NCBI RefSeq assembly: GCF_001544835.2
Contig: NZ_FCNX02000002.1
Location: 552,548-616,547 of the forward strand
Direction of reading: 5' to 3'
DNA: 64,000 nucleotides
Source: Caballeronia fortuita
GTDB taxonomy: Bacteria > Pseudomonadota > Gammaproteobacteria > Burkholderiales > Burkholderiaceae
In this document: piece after piece, positions 17,594 to 27,697 of the stretch
How the letters are laid out: every line of letters begins with the position of its first letter
Position numbering within the stretch: the stretch's first letter is position 1
Program-made: the position numbers and the translations under genes
The notes under the pieces: model-generated
What the model was told of the DNA's origin: nothing
The model's input: the letters and a program-made list of their open reading frames with translations, nothing else
The model's database searches: none

Positions 17594-18946
17594 TCACCCC
17601 GGCACGCGCCGCCTCTCCACCGCATGCGGCGATCCCGACAAACGCCCCATCGAAAATACCGCCACGCCCGCGACCAGCACCGGCAGCGCGGCAATGCGGA
17701 ACACTTCCGCGGGCGTCCAGTGCGCCGAATACATCACGCCGACGATCAACGGTCCCGCGATCCCGCCGAGACGCCCGATGCCCAGCGCCCAGCCCACGCC
17801 CGTCGAGCGCAGGTTTGACGGATAGTAGATCGCCGCCAGCGCGATCACGCTCTTCTGTCCGCCGCTGATGCAGAAGCCCGCGCAGAACACCGCGATCATC
17901 AGCAGCCACACGGGCGCGGCGAACGTCGATGCCACCATGAACATGAAGAGGCATCCGGCGGCGTACATCACCGTCAACGTGACATACGGGCCGACGCGGT
18001 CCATCGCGAGTCCGAGCGGCACGGCGGAGATCACGCCCGCGATCGTCGGCAGCGCGGTCACCCACACGACCGTCGCGGCCGGATAATTGAGGCCGGTGAG
18101 CATCGTCGGCAGCCAGCTTTGCAGGAAGTAGAACTCCGCGAGATTCAGAAAGAACACGCCCCACAGCAGCAGCGTACCGATCGACGTGCGGCCGCGAAAC
18201 AACGCCGCGACACTCGCGCGCGATTCCTGTTCGTCTTCGAGAATGAAGCGGCTGCCTTCCGGAATCCTCGCGTCGGGAAACACCTTCAGCACGAGCTTGC
18301 GGACGCGCGCTTCGCCTTGCGGACGTTTCTTCAGGAACGCAAGCGACTCGGGCAGCATCAACGCGAGGGGCAAGGTCAGCAGAAGCGGCGCGACCGCGCC
18401 CGCTAGCATCAGCGACTGCCAGCCGAATGCAGGCAACAGCACGCCCGACGTGAAGCCCGCCACGACGAAGCCCAGCGAAAAGCCGCAATACACGAGCAGC
18501 ACGAAGGTCGAGCGCACGCGCTTGGGCGCGAACTCGCACGTCAGCGCGACCGCGCTGGGCGCCGCCGCACCGAGGCCGATGCCCGTCAGGAAGCGCAGGC
18601 CGATCAGTTCGGTGACGTTCGTCGCGAAGACCGTGAGCAGCGTGAAGATCGCGAAGAACACGGTGCTGAAGACCATCATGCGCTTGTGGCCGAAGCGGCC
18701 CGAGAGCGGCGAGATCGCGAGATAGCCGACCATCAGGCCGACGAGCGCCGCCGAAAAAATCGAGCCGAGAATCTCGCGCGGCAAGTGCCATGTTCTCGCG
18801 AGCACAGGCACGATGTAACTGACGGCCTGCGTGTCGAAACCATCGAGGAACATCAGGAGCGCGCACAGCAGCACGATCAGATATTGCCGGCCGTTGATGC
18901 GCTGCCGCTCGATGATGTCGGCAACGTCGATACTTGGGGAACCCAC
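17594..18946 (-). CDS. aromatic acid:H+ symporter (AAHS family MFS)
   Basis: 450 residues, twelve membrane helices. The first helix carries the family motif ending in LMFLDGFDTQAVSYI with the acidic Asp needed for aromatic acid transport in PcaK/BenK proteins, and the loop LSGRFGHKRMM matches the MFS G-x-x-x-D/G-R-x-G-R-R element. The start is GTG at 18946 with GGAGACAATAAA before it. It is the last gene of the dioxygenase operon (36 bases after the reductase), so it probably imports the operon's aromatic acid, in place of the binding-protein system TphC known from Comamonas. Confidence 0.85.
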   Translation of the reverse strand: MGSPSIDVADIIERQRINGRQYLIVLLCALLMFLDGFDTQAVSYIVPVLARTWHLPREILGSIFSAALVGLMVGYLAISPLSGRFGHKRMMVFSTVFFAIFTLLTVFATNVTELIGLRFLTGIGLGAAAPSAVALTCEFAPKRVRSTFVLLVYCGFSLGFVVAGFTSGVLLPAFGWQSLMLAGAVAPLLLTLPLALMLPESLAFLKKRPQGEARVRKLVLKVFPDARIPEGSRFILEDEQESRASVAALFRGRTSIGTLLLWGVFFLNLAEFYFLQSWLPTMLTGLNYPAATVVWVTALPTIAGVISAVPLGLAMDRVGPYVTLTVMYAAGCLFMFMVASTFAAPVWLLMIAVFCAGFCISGGQKSVIALAAIYYPSNLRSTGVGWALGIGRLGGIAGPLIVGVMYSAHWTPAEVFRIAALPVLVAGVAVFSMGRLSGSPHAVERRRVPG

Positions 18947-18982
18947 TTTATTGTCTCCGTTTTGTTTGTTATCTGACTATCG

Positions 18983-19957
18983 CTATGCCGCGACTTGCTG
19001 CGTATCGGTCTGCACGAAGGCATCGCAGAAGAACTCGTCTTCCGGCAAGCCCGCCTGCGTGAACTCGTCGCGAGCGGCGCGCGTCATCGCCGGATTGCCG
19101 CATGCGTAGACCTGTTGTTCATCGAGCGATGCATGATCGGCCAGCACCGCGCGATGCACGAGTCCGGTGCGTCCGGTCCAGTCGTCGCCTGGATCGGAAA
19201 GCACTGGAATGAACTCGACATGTCCTTCGTCGTGCCACTTCTGCGCGAGATCGGCGAGATACAAATCCTCCTTGCGACGCGCGCCCCAGTACAGCTTCAT
19301 CGGCCGCGCGAGCTTGCGCTTGATCGCATCTTCGACGATCGATTTCACCGGCGCGAAGCCCGTTCCCGTCGCGACGAGAATCACCGGTTTCGACGATTCG
19401 TCGCGAAAGAAAAATTCGCCATAAGGCAGTTCGATGCGCAGCTTCCTGCCGGTTGCGAGTTCTTTCAACACCCCATCGGAGAAGCGGCCGCCAGGCACGT
19501 GGCGCACATGCAGATGCACGCTGTCGCTTTGATGCGGCGCGTTGGCCATCGAATAATTGCGCACGGTGTCATCGTCGAGATGAATCCGCAGATACTGGCC
19601 CGCGCGAAACTTCGTGCGCACGCCGATAGGCAAGCGCAGTTGCAGCAGCGTGACATCGGGCGCGGCCTGCGCGATGCGGAACACGGACGCATCGAGCTTC
19701 TTGCGCACGATGCGCTCGCGCTTCTCGATCTTGCGCGGCACGATCGTCATATCGGACGCGGGACGCACGCAGCACAGCAGCGCCTTTTCCGTCTCGCCCC
19801 GCGCATTCACCACGCCGCCCTGACACTCCGAGCACACGCCCTTGCGGCACGAATACGGCAGCGCGAAACCCGCGCGTTCGGCGGCATCGAGCACGCTCTC
19901 GCCATCGTTGCAATCGAAACGGATGTCGCTCGAAGCGACGCTGATCTGATAAGACAC
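18983..19957 (-). CDS. dioxygenase reductase component (TphA1-like, 2Fe-2S/FAD/NAD)
   Basis: 324 residues in three parts: an N-terminal plant-type ferredoxin with CRKGVCSEC and a downstream Cys (about residues 35-75), an FAD domain with the RNYSMAN motif (near 175) and an NAD(P) domain with GTGFAPVKS and a C-terminal YACGNPAMT. It passes electrons from NAD(P)H to the Rieske oxygenase two genes upstream. A GTG start at 19957 is supported by AAAGGAG. The domain order and length match TphA1 of terephthalate dioxygenase. Confidence 0.85.
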   Translation of the reverse strand: MSYQISVASSDIRFDCNDGESVLDAAERAGFALPYSCRKGVCSECQGGVVNARGETEKALLCCVRPASDMTIVPRKIEKRERIVRKKLDASVFRIAQAAPDVTLLQLRLPIGVRTKFRAGQYLRIHLDDDTVRNYSMANAPHQSDSVHLHVRHVPGGRFSDGVLKELATGRKLRIELPYGEFFFRDESSKPVILVATGTGFAPVKSIVEDAIKRKLARPMKLYWGARRKEDLYLADLAQKWHDEGHVEFIPVLSDPGDDWTGRTGLVHRAVLADHASLDEQQVYACGNPAMTRAARDEFTQAGLPEDEFFCDAFVQTDTQQVAA

Positions 19958-19968
19958 TCAAGCTCCTT

Positions 19969-20919
19969 TCAAGCGGGCGATACACCGCGCGTCACGAGTC
20001 CGATTGCGCCGAGCAAGGGCGCGGGATCGGCCAGGAGCTGTCCCGCGATATCGAAGCCGCTGCCGTGTCCGACACTCGAAAACACGACATCGCCGCCAAT
20101 CGACATCGCCGCCGAATTGCGCCCCGCGCGCAGCTTCACCGGAATGTGGCCCTGGTCGTGATACATCGCGACGAACACGTCGATGTCCTCGCGTGTGAGC
20201 AGCAAGTCCGCGCCAAGCGGGCCGATCACGTCGATGCCTTCATCGCGCAATCTCGCGACGGCGGGCTCGGTCACGTCGATATCCTCGCGGCCGAACAGGC
20301 CGCCTTCGCCCGCATGAGGATTGATGCCCATCACGCCGATGCGCGGACGCCCGACACCCATCGCGTGCATCGCGCGCACCGCCGCGCGCGCCGCGCCTTC
20401 GACCTGTTTCGACGTGAGACGCGCGAGCGCGCCCGCGAGTCCTTCGTGCAGCGTCGCGTGCACGATGCGCAAGCCGCCGCCGACGAGCATCAGATAGACA
20501 TCGTCCGATGCGAGGCCGAGATGCTTCGCCACGTAGCCGGGATAGCCCGCGAACGCTGTGCCCGACGCGTTGATCGCCGTTTCCGAATGCGGGCAAGCGA
20601 TCACGGCATCGGCGTGTCCGGCGCGTGCGAGATCGAGCGCCGCGCGCACGTAGGCAAGCGTCGCCGCACCCGCCGCCGCGCTCACTTCGCCGGGTTTGAA
20701 CGAAGCGACGGGAAGCGCATCGACGTTCAGGACATCGAGCGTATCGAACGGAATCGCGCAACGCTGCGCATACCAGCGGATCACGTGTGCATCGCCGACG
20801 AGCACGGCGCGCGGGCCATCATCGATCGCAAGGCGCGCCGCCGCTTTCACGGCGATCTCCGGCCCGATGCCGTTCGGATCGCCGATGGAAAGCGCGATGA
20901 CGGAAGAAGCGCGCGTCAT
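19969..20919 (-). CDS. PdxA-family dehydrogenase, likely cis-dihydrodiol dehydrogenase (TphB-like)
   Basis: 316 residues of the PdxA fold: GDPNGIGPEIAVKA at the N-terminus, metal-binding histidines in HATLHEGL and MYHDQGHIPVK, and a C-terminal GHGSGFDIAG. PdxA proper makes vitamin B6, but this copy is inside a ring-hydroxylating dioxygenase operon in the position of tphB, whose product oxidises and decarboxylates the terephthalate cis-dihydrodiol to protocatechuate. I therefore favour the catabolic role. The start ATG at 20919 overlaps the beta-subunit stop (ATGA). Confidence 0.8.
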   Translation of the reverse strand: MTRASSVIALSIGDPNGIGPEIAVKAAARLAIDDGPRAVLVGDAHVIRWYAQRCAIPFDTLDVLNVDALPVASFKPGEVSAAAGAATLAYVRAALDLARAGHADAVIACPHSETAINASGTAFAGYPGYVAKHLGLASDDVYLMLVGGGLRIVHATLHEGLAGALARLTSKQVEGAARAAVRAMHAMGVGRPRIGVMGINPHAGEGGLFGREDIDVTEPAVARLRDEGIDVIGPLGADLLLTREDIDVFVAMYHDQGHIPVKLRAGRNSAAMSIGGDVVFSSVGHGSGFDIAGQLLADPAPLLGAIGLVTRGVSPA

Positions 20920-21383
20920 AGCGGCAACGCGAGCAGCGTATCGATGCGCGAGCTGTCGCACACCGCGATACGTTCGCGCAGCTTCACGCTGTTGCCGTGC
21001 CGCACGTAGACATCGAGATAACGGCCGGTGACAAAGAGGCTCGTCGTGCCGTCGCGCATGATGCGCGCGACCATGAACGACGTTTCGCTGCGCACTTCGC
21101 CGCCATCGTCGGATACGATGTACGGCTGGCCCAGCACATGCCGATACGCATGGCGTTCGTAGATGTTCGCATCGCGCAACGAAGCGATGCGGTCGACCAG
21201 CATGCCGCGCGATGCCGCGTAGATCAGTCCCGCTGCGAGACCGCGCTTGTGATTCTCGGCGGTCGTCACCTTGTACACGCATTCGCCGACGAAAAAGTCG
21301 GGCCATTGCGCGAGATCGCCGTCGTCGATACAGCGCGCGTATTCCGCCTGCGCGCGCGCGATCGTCTGGAAAGTGTCTTGCAT
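20916..21383 (-). CDS. aromatic-ring dioxygenase beta subunit (TphA3-like)
   Basis: 155 residues from ATG 21383, the usual size for small oxygenase subunits of the SnoaL/NTF2 fold. Recognisable stretches are FVGECVYKVTTAENH, YERHAYRHVLG and VTGRYLDVYVR. It forms the structural ring with the alpha subunit. It starts 20 bases after the alpha gene and overlaps the PdxA-like gene by four bases. Confidence 0.85.
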   Translation of the reverse strand: MQDTFQTIARAQAEYARCIDDGDLAQWPDFFVGECVYKVTTAENHKRGLAAGLIYAASRGMLVDRIASLRDANIYERHAYRHVLGQPYIVSDDGGEVRSETSFMVARIMRDGTTSLFVTGRYLDVYVRHGNSVKLRERIAVCDSSRIDTLLALPL

Positions 21384-21403
21384 GGTGCTCGTCCCCGTCG
21401 TGC

Positions 21404-22663
21404 TCAATAGCTCATTGCGTGGCGATACGCTTTCCAGAAGCCGCGAATCGAGGCTTCCGTCACGCGGCTCTCGCTGCTTTCGGCGGTGTCGCCGCCCATT
21501 TCGATCACCGAGCACGCATGCTCCGCCCCTTCGATGCCACGCTGCACGAAGCCGCCGACGCAGCCATCTTCCATCGACACATAACCCGCCGGGCCGACGA
21601 GATTCGCTTGACGCAGACGCATTTCGCGCAGTTCGGGCGTGTCGTCGTCGAAGCCGAGATAGATCCAGTTGAGTTCGGTTTCCGCGACGCCGCGCGGCAG
21701 GATCTGGCGCACGGCGATTGCGTTCTGGATCTGCTGAAGCACGAAGCCGGGAAACACGGAAAGGATTTGCAGCGTGATGCCGTCGCCGAATTCATCGGTG
21801 CCTTTGAGCACGGACCTGTCTTCCAGACGATGACCGCTTTCGGAGCGAATGTTCTGCTGCGCGTAATCGGTGCTCGCGGTTTCCTTCGCATGATCGACCG
21901 CCGAATAGCTGACGTGATGCGCGCCGCTCGGATCGACGATGATCCCGCCGCGCTGCGACAGCCGGTTCAACTGGAACGTCGTGAAGAACAGATGCAGGAT
22001 GCTCGCGTGATACGAATCCTTCACGTTCTCGACATAGAGCTTCCAGTTGTTCGGCAGCATCTGCGTGAAGCGGCCGAGCACGACCGGCTTGCGGCCTTCG
22101 AACACGCGCGCGATGCGCGAGACGATTTCGTCGCCGAGATATTCGTCGAGCGGCGCGACGTCGTCCGAATAGCTGCCGAAGACGAGGCCATGCAGCGTCT
22201 CGACGCGCAGCTTTCGCAGGCCGTGGTCTTCCATGCAGAAGTCCGGCTTCATGCCGCCCTTGCCGTTGATCCCGTCCTTGAACGCGACGCCCTGCAAGTC
22301 GCCTTGCAGGTTGTACGTCCACGCGTGATAGACGCAACTGAAATCCTTCGCATTGCCCTGATCTTCGAGACACACGAGCGCGCCGCGATGCGCGCAGCGA
22401 TTTTCGAATGCATACAGCTCGCCGTCTTCGTCGCGCGTGACGACGACGGGCGTGTCGCCGACGAACGTCGCGCGGAAATCGCCCGGATTCGCCAGCTCGA
22501 CTTCGAGGCACAGGAAGTTCCAGTTCGCGCCGCGAAAGACCTTGTCCTGCTCGTCGGCGTAGACATCCTCGCTTTGAAACACGCTGTACGGCACGCGCGT
22601 CAACCCTTCCTCGGGCCAGCGCACCTCGGCGCGCGGCGCCGGTTTGATGGGGATGTAGTTCAA
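21404..22663 (-). CDS. Rieske oxygenase alpha subunit, terephthalate 1,2-dioxygenase-like (TphA2-like)
   Basis: 419 residues. The Rieske cluster ligands are CAHRG and CVYHAW (near residues 75-97); the mononuclear iron site is [12 protein letters not shown] (D-x2-H-x4-H). The catalytic domain stretches [19 protein letters not shown] and [12 protein letters not shown] are close to what I know of TphA2. The TTG at 22663 is taken as start because AAGGAGA lies just upstream; the upstream ATG at 22735 would run through the regulator's operator. Gene order alpha-beta-PdxA-reductase with a divergent IclR gene equals tphA2-A3-B-A1 with tphR. Anthranilate or salicylate-type oxygenation remains an alternative. 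Confidence 0.82.
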   Translation of the reverse strand: MNYIPIKPAPRAEVRWPEEGLTRVPYSVFQSEDVYADEQDKVFRGANWNFLCLEVELANPGDFRATFVGDTPVVVTRDEDGELYAFENRCAHRGALVCLEDQGNAKDFSCVYHAWTYNLQGDLQGVAFKDGINGKGGMKPDFCMEDHGLRKLRVETLHGLVFGSYSDDVAPLDEYLGDEIVSRIARVFEGRKPVVLGRFTQMLPNNWKLYVENVKDSYHASILHLFFTTFQLNRLSQRGGIIVDPSGAHHVSYSAVDHAKETASTDYAQQNIRSESGHRLEDRSVLKGTDEFGDGITLQILSVFPGFVLQQIQNAIAVRQILPRGVAETELNWIYLGFDDDTPELREMRLRQANLVGPAGYVSMEDGCVGGFVQRGIEGAEHACSVIEMGGDTAESSESRVTEASIRGFWKAYRHAMSY

Positions 22664-22697
22664 GTCGTTCTCCTTGGATGTCTCATCTTTCCGGCGC

Positions 22698-22751
22698 TTG
22701 ACACAGCGTTGCCGCCGTGTTCGAATACCGTACATTGTTCGAATATAGAAC
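22698..22751 (+). promoter_or_regulatory. divergent promoter/operator for the IclR gene and dioxygenase operon
   Basis: A TTGACA at 22698-22703 with TCGAAT 17 bases later gives a rightward promoter for the IclR gene. Two direct copies of GTTCGAATA start at 22719 and 22737, 18 bases apart, and the second lies in the imperfect palindrome GTTCGAATATAGAAC (22737-22751). Sites of this type between an IclR gene and its operon are usual binding sites for the regulator. Confidence 0.65.
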
Positions 22752-22755
22752 CATC

Positions 22756-23598
22756 ATGACATCCGTCAAATTGCCTGTCAACGGCGACGACGGCGCGCGC
22801 GCGTCCGTCGCCGAGTCCGAATTCGCCGGCGAAGAAGCGTCGGAACCGCGTGCGCGCGAAGGAATGGGCGGGCTCGCGAAGGGCCTCGCGATCATCGAGG
22901 CGTTCAGCACGACGACCGTGCGGATGACCGTCGCGGAAGCCGCGCGCCTCGCCGACGTCTCGCGCCCCGCCGCGCGCCGCTGTCTGCTCACGCTCGTCGA
23001 TCTCGGCTATCTGCTGCACGACGGCAAGTTCTTCACACCGCTGCCGCGCATGCTGCGACTGGGCGGCGCGTACCTGAGCACGTCGTCGCTCGCGCAGATC
23101 GCGCAGCCGCTGCTCGCCGCCGCGCGCGACGAGTTGCAGGAATCGGTGTCGCTCGCCGTGCTCGACGAAGGTCATTCGGTGTTCGTCGGGCGCGCGGAAG
23201 CGATCCGCATCGTGTCGACGGGCGCGAAGCTCGGCGGACGCCTGCCGGCGTATTGCTCGGCGACGGGCCGCGTGTTGCTGTCGCAGAAATCGGAAGGCGA
23301 AATCGCGCGGCACATTGCCGCGCTGCCGCTGAAGAAGCTCACGCCGCGCACGATCAGCGAGCCTGACGACGTGATCGCGGCGATCCATCGCGTGCAGACC
23401 GACGGCTACGCGATCAGCGACGAAGAGCTGGAACTCGGCATGCGCGCGATGGCCGTGCCGGTGAAGAACCGCATGGGCGGCATCGAGGCCGCGGTGAGCG
23501 TGAGCGTGTCATCGGCGCGTGTGAGCGTCGAGGCGATGACGCTCTACTTTCTGCCGGTGCTGCAACAGGTCGCCGCGCGCCTGGAACGCGCGCTTTGA
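22756..23598 (+). CDS. IclR-family regulator of the dioxygenase operon (TphR-like)
   Basis: 280 residues from ATG 22756. A polar, Glu/Ala-rich N-terminal extension of about 35 residues precedes the IclR winged helix (TVAEAARLADVSRPAARRCLLTL), followed by the effector domain with PAYCSATGRVLLS and the C-terminal IEAAVSVSV motif. PcaR/PobR/TphR-type members activate aromatic acid catabolism. It is divergent from the dioxygenase genes across 92 bases that contain the operator. Confidence 0.88.
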   Translation: MTSVKLPVNGDDGARASVAESEFAGEEASEPRAREGMGGLAKGLAIIEAFSTTTVRMTVAEAARLADVSRPAARRCLLTLVDLGYLLHDGKFFTPLPRMLRLGGAYLSTSSLAQIAQPLLAAARDELQESVSLAVLDEGHSVFVGRAEAIRIVSTGAKLGGRLPAYCSATGRVLLSQKSEGEIARHIAALPLKKLTPRTISEPDDVIAAIHRVQTDGYAISDEELELGMRAMAVPVKNRMGGIEAAVSVSVSSARVSVEAMTLYFLPVLQQVAARLERAL

Positions 23599-23833
23599 CG
23601 ATGCTTTATTACATCCGCGATCGCATTACTTCGTTGTAGACTCCTGCTCCCTGCGCCACGGCCCGCAAGCGCCCGATTCCGCGCGACACCCTGTCGCATC
23701 AGCTTGATCTGAAACAAAATTTCAACCATTCGCGCCATCGCGAAAAATCGCGCGTGGCATGATCTCGACGCGGCGCAAAGCCGTGCACTGGCGTTCTCCC
23801 GGGACGCTTCGATCATAGAAACCAGCGAATGCA

Positions 23834-24721
23834 ATGAATGAAAATAGCCAACGTTTAGCAGTGCCATTGTTATCGGGGTCGATAGCCAGTCTCTGTCTTT
23901 CGGGATGCAAGCTGGAGGTGTTGGACTCGAAAGGCGTGATTGGCGCAGCGGAATCCTCGCTGATCGCCACCGCGACTTACGCCATGCTTCTGGTCGTGAT
24001 CCCGGTGATCCTGCTCACCCTGTTCATCGCATGGCGCTATCGCGCGTCCAACACGAAGGCCACGTATGCGCCGAAGTGGACGCATTCCACGGCGCTCGAA
24101 ATCGTCGTCTGGGCGATTCCCGCGGCCATCATCCTGTTCCTCGGCGTCCTGACGTGGAAAACCACGCACGAGCTCGATCCGTACAAGGAGATCAAGGTCG
24201 AGAACGTCAAGCCGATCAACGTCGAAGTCGTCGCGCTCGACTGGAAATGGCTGTTCATCTATCCGGACCTGGGCGTCGCGTCGGTGAACCAGCTCGCGTT
24301 CCCGGTCGGCACGCCGGTGAACTTCCGCATCACGTCGGATTCGGTGATGAACTCGTTCTTCATCCCGCAGCTCGGCAGCCAGATCTACGCGATGGCGGGC
24401 ATGCAGACGAAGCTGCATCTGCTCACCGATCACGCGGGCGACTACGCCGGCATCTCGGCGAACTACAGCGGCCAGGGCTTCTCCGACATGAAGTTCCGCG
24501 CGCTGGCCATGTCCGGCGCCGACTTCGACGCATGGGTGAAGAAGGTCAGGAACGCGCCCGAGAACCTGAGCATGGACGTCTATGCGGGCGTCGCGCGCCC
24601 GAGCGAGAAGGTCGCGGTGCGCTACTTCTCGAACGTCGATCCGAAGCTCTTCAACAACATCGTCGCGAAGTACAACTACGGCAACTCGGTCGTAGGCGCA
24701 AATTGTGTAACCAAGGGGTAA
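23834..24721 (+). CDS. cyoA: cytochrome o ubiquinol oxidase subunit II
   Basis: 295 residues. A lipoprotein signal ending in CLSGC (Cys about 25) is followed by two transmembrane helices and a cupredoxin-like periplasmic domain with LDWKWLFIYPDLG and SVMNSFFIPQLGSQIYAMAGM. The Cu-A ligands of cytochrome c oxidases are absent, as expected for quinol oxidases. First gene of cyoABCD. Confidence 0.95.
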   Translation: MNENSQRLAVPLLSGSIASLCLSGCKLEVLDSKGVIGAAESSLIATATYAMLLVVIPVILLTLFIAWRYRASNTKATYAPKWTHSTALEIVVWAIPAAIILFLGVLTWKTTHELDPYKEIKVENVKPINVEVVALDWKWLFIYPDLGVASVNQLAFPVGTPVNFRITSDSVMNSFFIPQLGSQIYAMAGMQTKLHLLTDHAGDYAGISANYSGQGFSDMKFRALAMSGADFDAWVKKVRNAPENLSMDVYAGVARPSEKVAVRYFSNVDPKLFNNIVAKYNYGNSVVGANCVTKG

Positions 24722-24724
24722 GCC

Positions 24725-26734
24725 ATGTTCGGCAAACTAACGCTTGAGGCAATCCCGTATCACGAGCCAATCATCATGGGGGCGACTGTCTTCATGGCGA
24801 TCCTCGCGCTCGGTACGGTCGGCCTCATCACCAAACTCGGCGAATGGGGCTGGCTCTGGCGCGAGTATCTGACTTCGGTCGATCACAAGCGCATCGGCGT
24901 CATGTATCTGGTCGTCGCCGGTCTCATGCTCGTGCGCGGTTTCGCCGACGCCGTCATGATGCGCGCGCAACAGGCGATCGCGCTCGATTCGCCCGGCTAT
25001 CTGCCGCCGCATCACTTCGACCAGGTCTTTTCGGCGCACGGCACCATCATGATCTTCTTCATGGCCATGGCGCTGCTGGTCGCGTTCTTCAACCTCGTCG
25101 TGCCTCTGCAGATCGGCGCGCGCGACGTGGCGTTCCCGTTCATCAACTCGCTGTCGTTCTGGATGACGGCGGTCGCCGCGATCCTGATCAACTTGTCGCT
25201 TTTCATCGGCGAGTTTTCGGCGACGGGCTGGCTCGCGTATCCGCCGCTTTCCGAGACGCAGTTCAGTCCGGGCGTCGGCGTCGACTACTACATCTGGGCG
25301 CTGCAGTTGTCCGGTGTCGGCACGCTGCTGACGGCGGTGAACTTCTTCGTGACCATCGTGAAGATGCGCGCGCCCGGCATGACGTGGATGAAGATGCCGG
25401 TGTTCACGTGGACCGCTTTCTGCTCGAACGTGCTCATCATGGCGACGTTCCCGATCCTGACCGTCGCGCTCGCGCTGCTCGCTGCCGACCGCTATCTCGG
25501 CATGCACTTCTTCACGAACGACGGCGGCGGCAACCCGATGGTCTATCTGAACCTGATCTGGGCCTGGGGTCACCCCGAGGTCTACATCCTGGTTCTGCCC
25601 GCGTTCGGCATCTACTCCGAAGTGGTCGCGACGTTCTCGAAAAAGCCGCTGTTCGGCTACAAGACGATGGTCTGGGCGACCTGCTGCATCATGGTTCTCT
25701 CGTTCCTCGTGTGGTTGCACCACTTCTTCACGATGGGCTCGGGCGCGAACGTCAATGCCTTCTTTGGCATTATGACGATGGTCATTTCCATCCCGACCGG
25801 CGTGAAGATCTTCAACTGGCTCTTCACGATGTACCGCGGCCGCGTGCAGATGACGTCGCAGATCCTCTGGACCATCGGCTTCGTCATAACGTTCACGCTC
25901 GGCGGCATGACGGGCGTGATGCTCGCCATCCCCGGCGCGGACTTCGTGCTGCACAACAGTCTCTTTCTGATCGCCCACTTCCATAACGCGATCATCGGCG
26001 GCGTGGTGTTCGGTTACTTCGCGGGCGTGTCTTACTGGTGGCCGAAGGTGTTCGGCTTCAAGCTCGACGAAAAGCTCGGCAAGAACGCGTTCTGGTGCTG
26101 GTTCGTGGGCTTCTTCGTCGCCTTCGTGCCGATCTACATCCTCGGCTTCATGGGTGCGACGCGCCGCCTGAATCACTACGACAACCCCGCGTGGCAGCCG
26201 TTCTTCATCGTGGCCGCTGTCGGCGTGGGAATCATCGCGCTGGGCGTCGTGTTCCAGGTCGCGCAGATCGTGGTGAGCATCATCCGCCGCAATCAGCCTG
26301 CCTACCGCGACCTCACGGGCGATCCGTGGAACGCGCGCACGCTCGAATGGACGATGAGCTCGCCGCCGCCCGTCTACAACTTCGCGCACATCCCGGCCGT
26401 GCGCGCACTCGACGATTTCGCCGATGCGAAGGAGCATGGCCGCGTCGACACGCGTGAGTATCGCGACATCCACATGCCGTCGAATACGAGCGCAGGACTC
26501 GCGATCGGCGTGTTCGCCCTCGCCTTCGGTTTCGCCGCCATCTGGCACATCTGGTGGCTGGCAGTCGCCGGTCTCGTCGGCATCTTCGCGACGGCGATCG
26601 GCTACAGCTTCCGCGAGAACGCTGGCTTCATCATCCCGGCCGCGACCGTGAAGGCGACCGAAGAGCGCAATCGTCCGCCGAAGACGCCCGCGAAATCCGG
26701 CGCGGCGCGCGAACTCGAACTGGAGGCAATGTAA
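24725..26734 (+). CDS. cyoB: cytochrome o ubiquinol oxidase subunit I
   Basis: 669 residues, the catalytic haem-copper subunit. The high-spin haem/CuB signature [17 protein letters not shown] with the His-Tyr pair, the K-channel region and the later HH pair (VWLHHFF) and HFHNAIIGG are all present. Length equals E. coli CyoB. It starts four bases after cyoA and shares one base with cyoC. It reduces O2 with ubiquinol and pumps protons. Confidence 0.97.
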   Translation: MFGKLTLEAIPYHEPIIMGATVFMAILALGTVGLITKLGEWGWLWREYLTSVDHKRIGVMYLVVAGLMLVRGFADAVMMRAQQAIALDSPGYLPPHHFDQVFSAHGTIMIFFMAMALLVAFFNLVVPLQIGARDVAFPFINSLSFWMTAVAAILINLSLFIGEFSATGWLAYPPLSETQFSPGVGVDYYIWALQLSGVGTLLTAVNFFVTIVKMRAPGMTWMKMPVFTWTAFCSNVLIMATFPILTVALALLAADRYLGMHFFTNDGGGNPMVYLNLIWAWGHPEVYILVLPAFGIYSEVVATFSKKPLFGYKTMVWATCCIMVLSFLVWLHHFFTMGSGANVNAFFGIMTMVISIPTGVKIFNWLFTMYRGRVQMTSQILWTIGFVITFTLGGMTGVMLAIPGADFVLHNSLFLIAHFHNAIIGGVVFGYFAGVSYWWPKVFGFKLDEKLGKNAFWCWFVGFFVAFVPIYILGFMGATRRLNHYDNPAWQPFFIVAAVGVGIIALGVVFQVAQIVVSIIRRNQPAYRDLTGDPWNARTLEWTMSSPPPVYNFAHIPAVRALDDFADAKEHGRVDTREYRDIHMPSNTSAGLAIGVFALAFGFAAIWHIWWLAVAGLVGIFATAIGYSFRENAGFIIPAATVKATEERNRPPKTPAKSGAARELELEAM

Positions 26735-27342
26735 TGTCGCAATCGACACTCTCCGCGCAACACGCGCACGGCCATGAGCACGAGCACCAGTCGCATTCGG
26801 TGTTCGGCTTCTGGGCCTACCTGATGACCGATTGCGTGCTGTTCGCGTCGCTCTTCGCGACCTTCGCGATGTTCGCGATGCAAACCGCGGGCGGCCCGAC
26901 GCCGAAGGATCTGTTCAAGCTGACGGACGTCGCGTATGAAACCGGCCTGCTCCTCACGAGCAGCCTGACCTTCGGCCTCGCGATGATCTCTGCGACGCGC
27001 CGCAAGACGGGCGCGGTGCTCGCGTGGCTCTTCGTCACGTTCCTGCTCGGCGCAGGCTTCCTGTGCCTGGAAATGCGCGAGTTCTCGCATCTGATCGCGG
27101 AAGGCGCGGGTCCGCAGCGCAGCGCGTTCTGGTCGGCGTTCTTCACGCTGGTCGGCACGCACGGTTTGCACGTGTCCATCGGCATGATCTGGCTCGTCGT
27201 GCTCGCGGTGCAGATTGCGCGCAATCCGCAGATGAACGAGCGCGAACTGCGCCGCCTCGCCTGCCTGAGCCTTTTCTGGCACTTCCTCGACATCGTCTGG
27301 ATTTGCGTGTTTTCCTTCGTCTATCTCGGGAGCATGGTGTGA
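26734..27342 (+). CDS. cyoC: cytochrome o ubiquinol oxidase subunit III
   Basis: 202 residues, five transmembrane helices, with FGFWAYLMTDCVLFASLF at the first helix and a His/Glu-rich cytosolic N-terminus (HAHGHEHEHQSHS). Start ATG overlaps the cyoB stop (TAATG). Confidence 0.95.
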   Translation: MSQSTLSAQHAHGHEHEHQSHSVFGFWAYLMTDCVLFASLFATFAMFAMQTAGGPTPKDLFKLTDVAYETGLLLTSSLTFGLAMISATRRKTGAVLAWLFVTFLLGAGFLCLEMREFSHLIAEGAGPQRSAFWSAFFTLVGTHGLHVSIGMIWLVVLAVQIARNPQMNERELRRLACLSLFWHFLDIVWICVFSFVYLGSMV

Positions 27343-27674
27343 TGGCACATTCGCATAGCAATTCGAGCGATTTTCCGCATGTGACCGTGGGCGGCTATCT
27401 CGTCGGCTTCGTGCTGGCTGTGGTGCTGACCGTAGCGTCGTTCTGGGTCGCGACTTCGGGCGCGTTCAGGGGCGAAGGCACGATTGCCGCGCTCGCGGTG
27501 CTGGCCGCCGTGCAGGTGATCGTGCATGTAATCTTCTTCCTGCACGTGAACGCATCGAAGGGACAGCGCTGGCACGCGATGTCCTTCGCTTACACCATTC
27601 TCATGTCGCTGATTCTGATCGTCGGCACGGTGTGGGTGATGCATAACGTGCACACGTTGATGATGGCGCGATAA
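27342..27674 (+). CDS. cyoD: cytochrome o ubiquinol oxidase subunit IV
   Basis: 110 residues, three helices, ending in the family pattern FFLHVNASKGQRWH and a last helix. Overlaps cyoC by one base (TGATG) and is followed within 25 bases by a terminator. No cyoE (haem O synthase) follows; it must be encoded elsewhere, as often in this group. Confidence 0.95.
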   Translation: MAHSHSNSSDFPHVTVGGYLVGFVLAVVLTVASFWVATSGAFRGEGTIAALAVLAAVQVIVHVIFFLHVNASKGQRWHAMSFAYTILMSLILIVGTVWVMHNVHTLMMAR

Positions 27675-27697
27675 TCGACGCGGCTACATCGACCGGC

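Noticed and set aside
17481..18866. N-terminal extension of the secreted hypothetical protein
   Set aside because: It runs out of frame through the AAHS carrier gene; the signal peptide begins at 17480.
24737..26749. Minus-strand frame of 670 codons
   Set aside because: Exact mirror of cyoB, with charged low-complexity composition.
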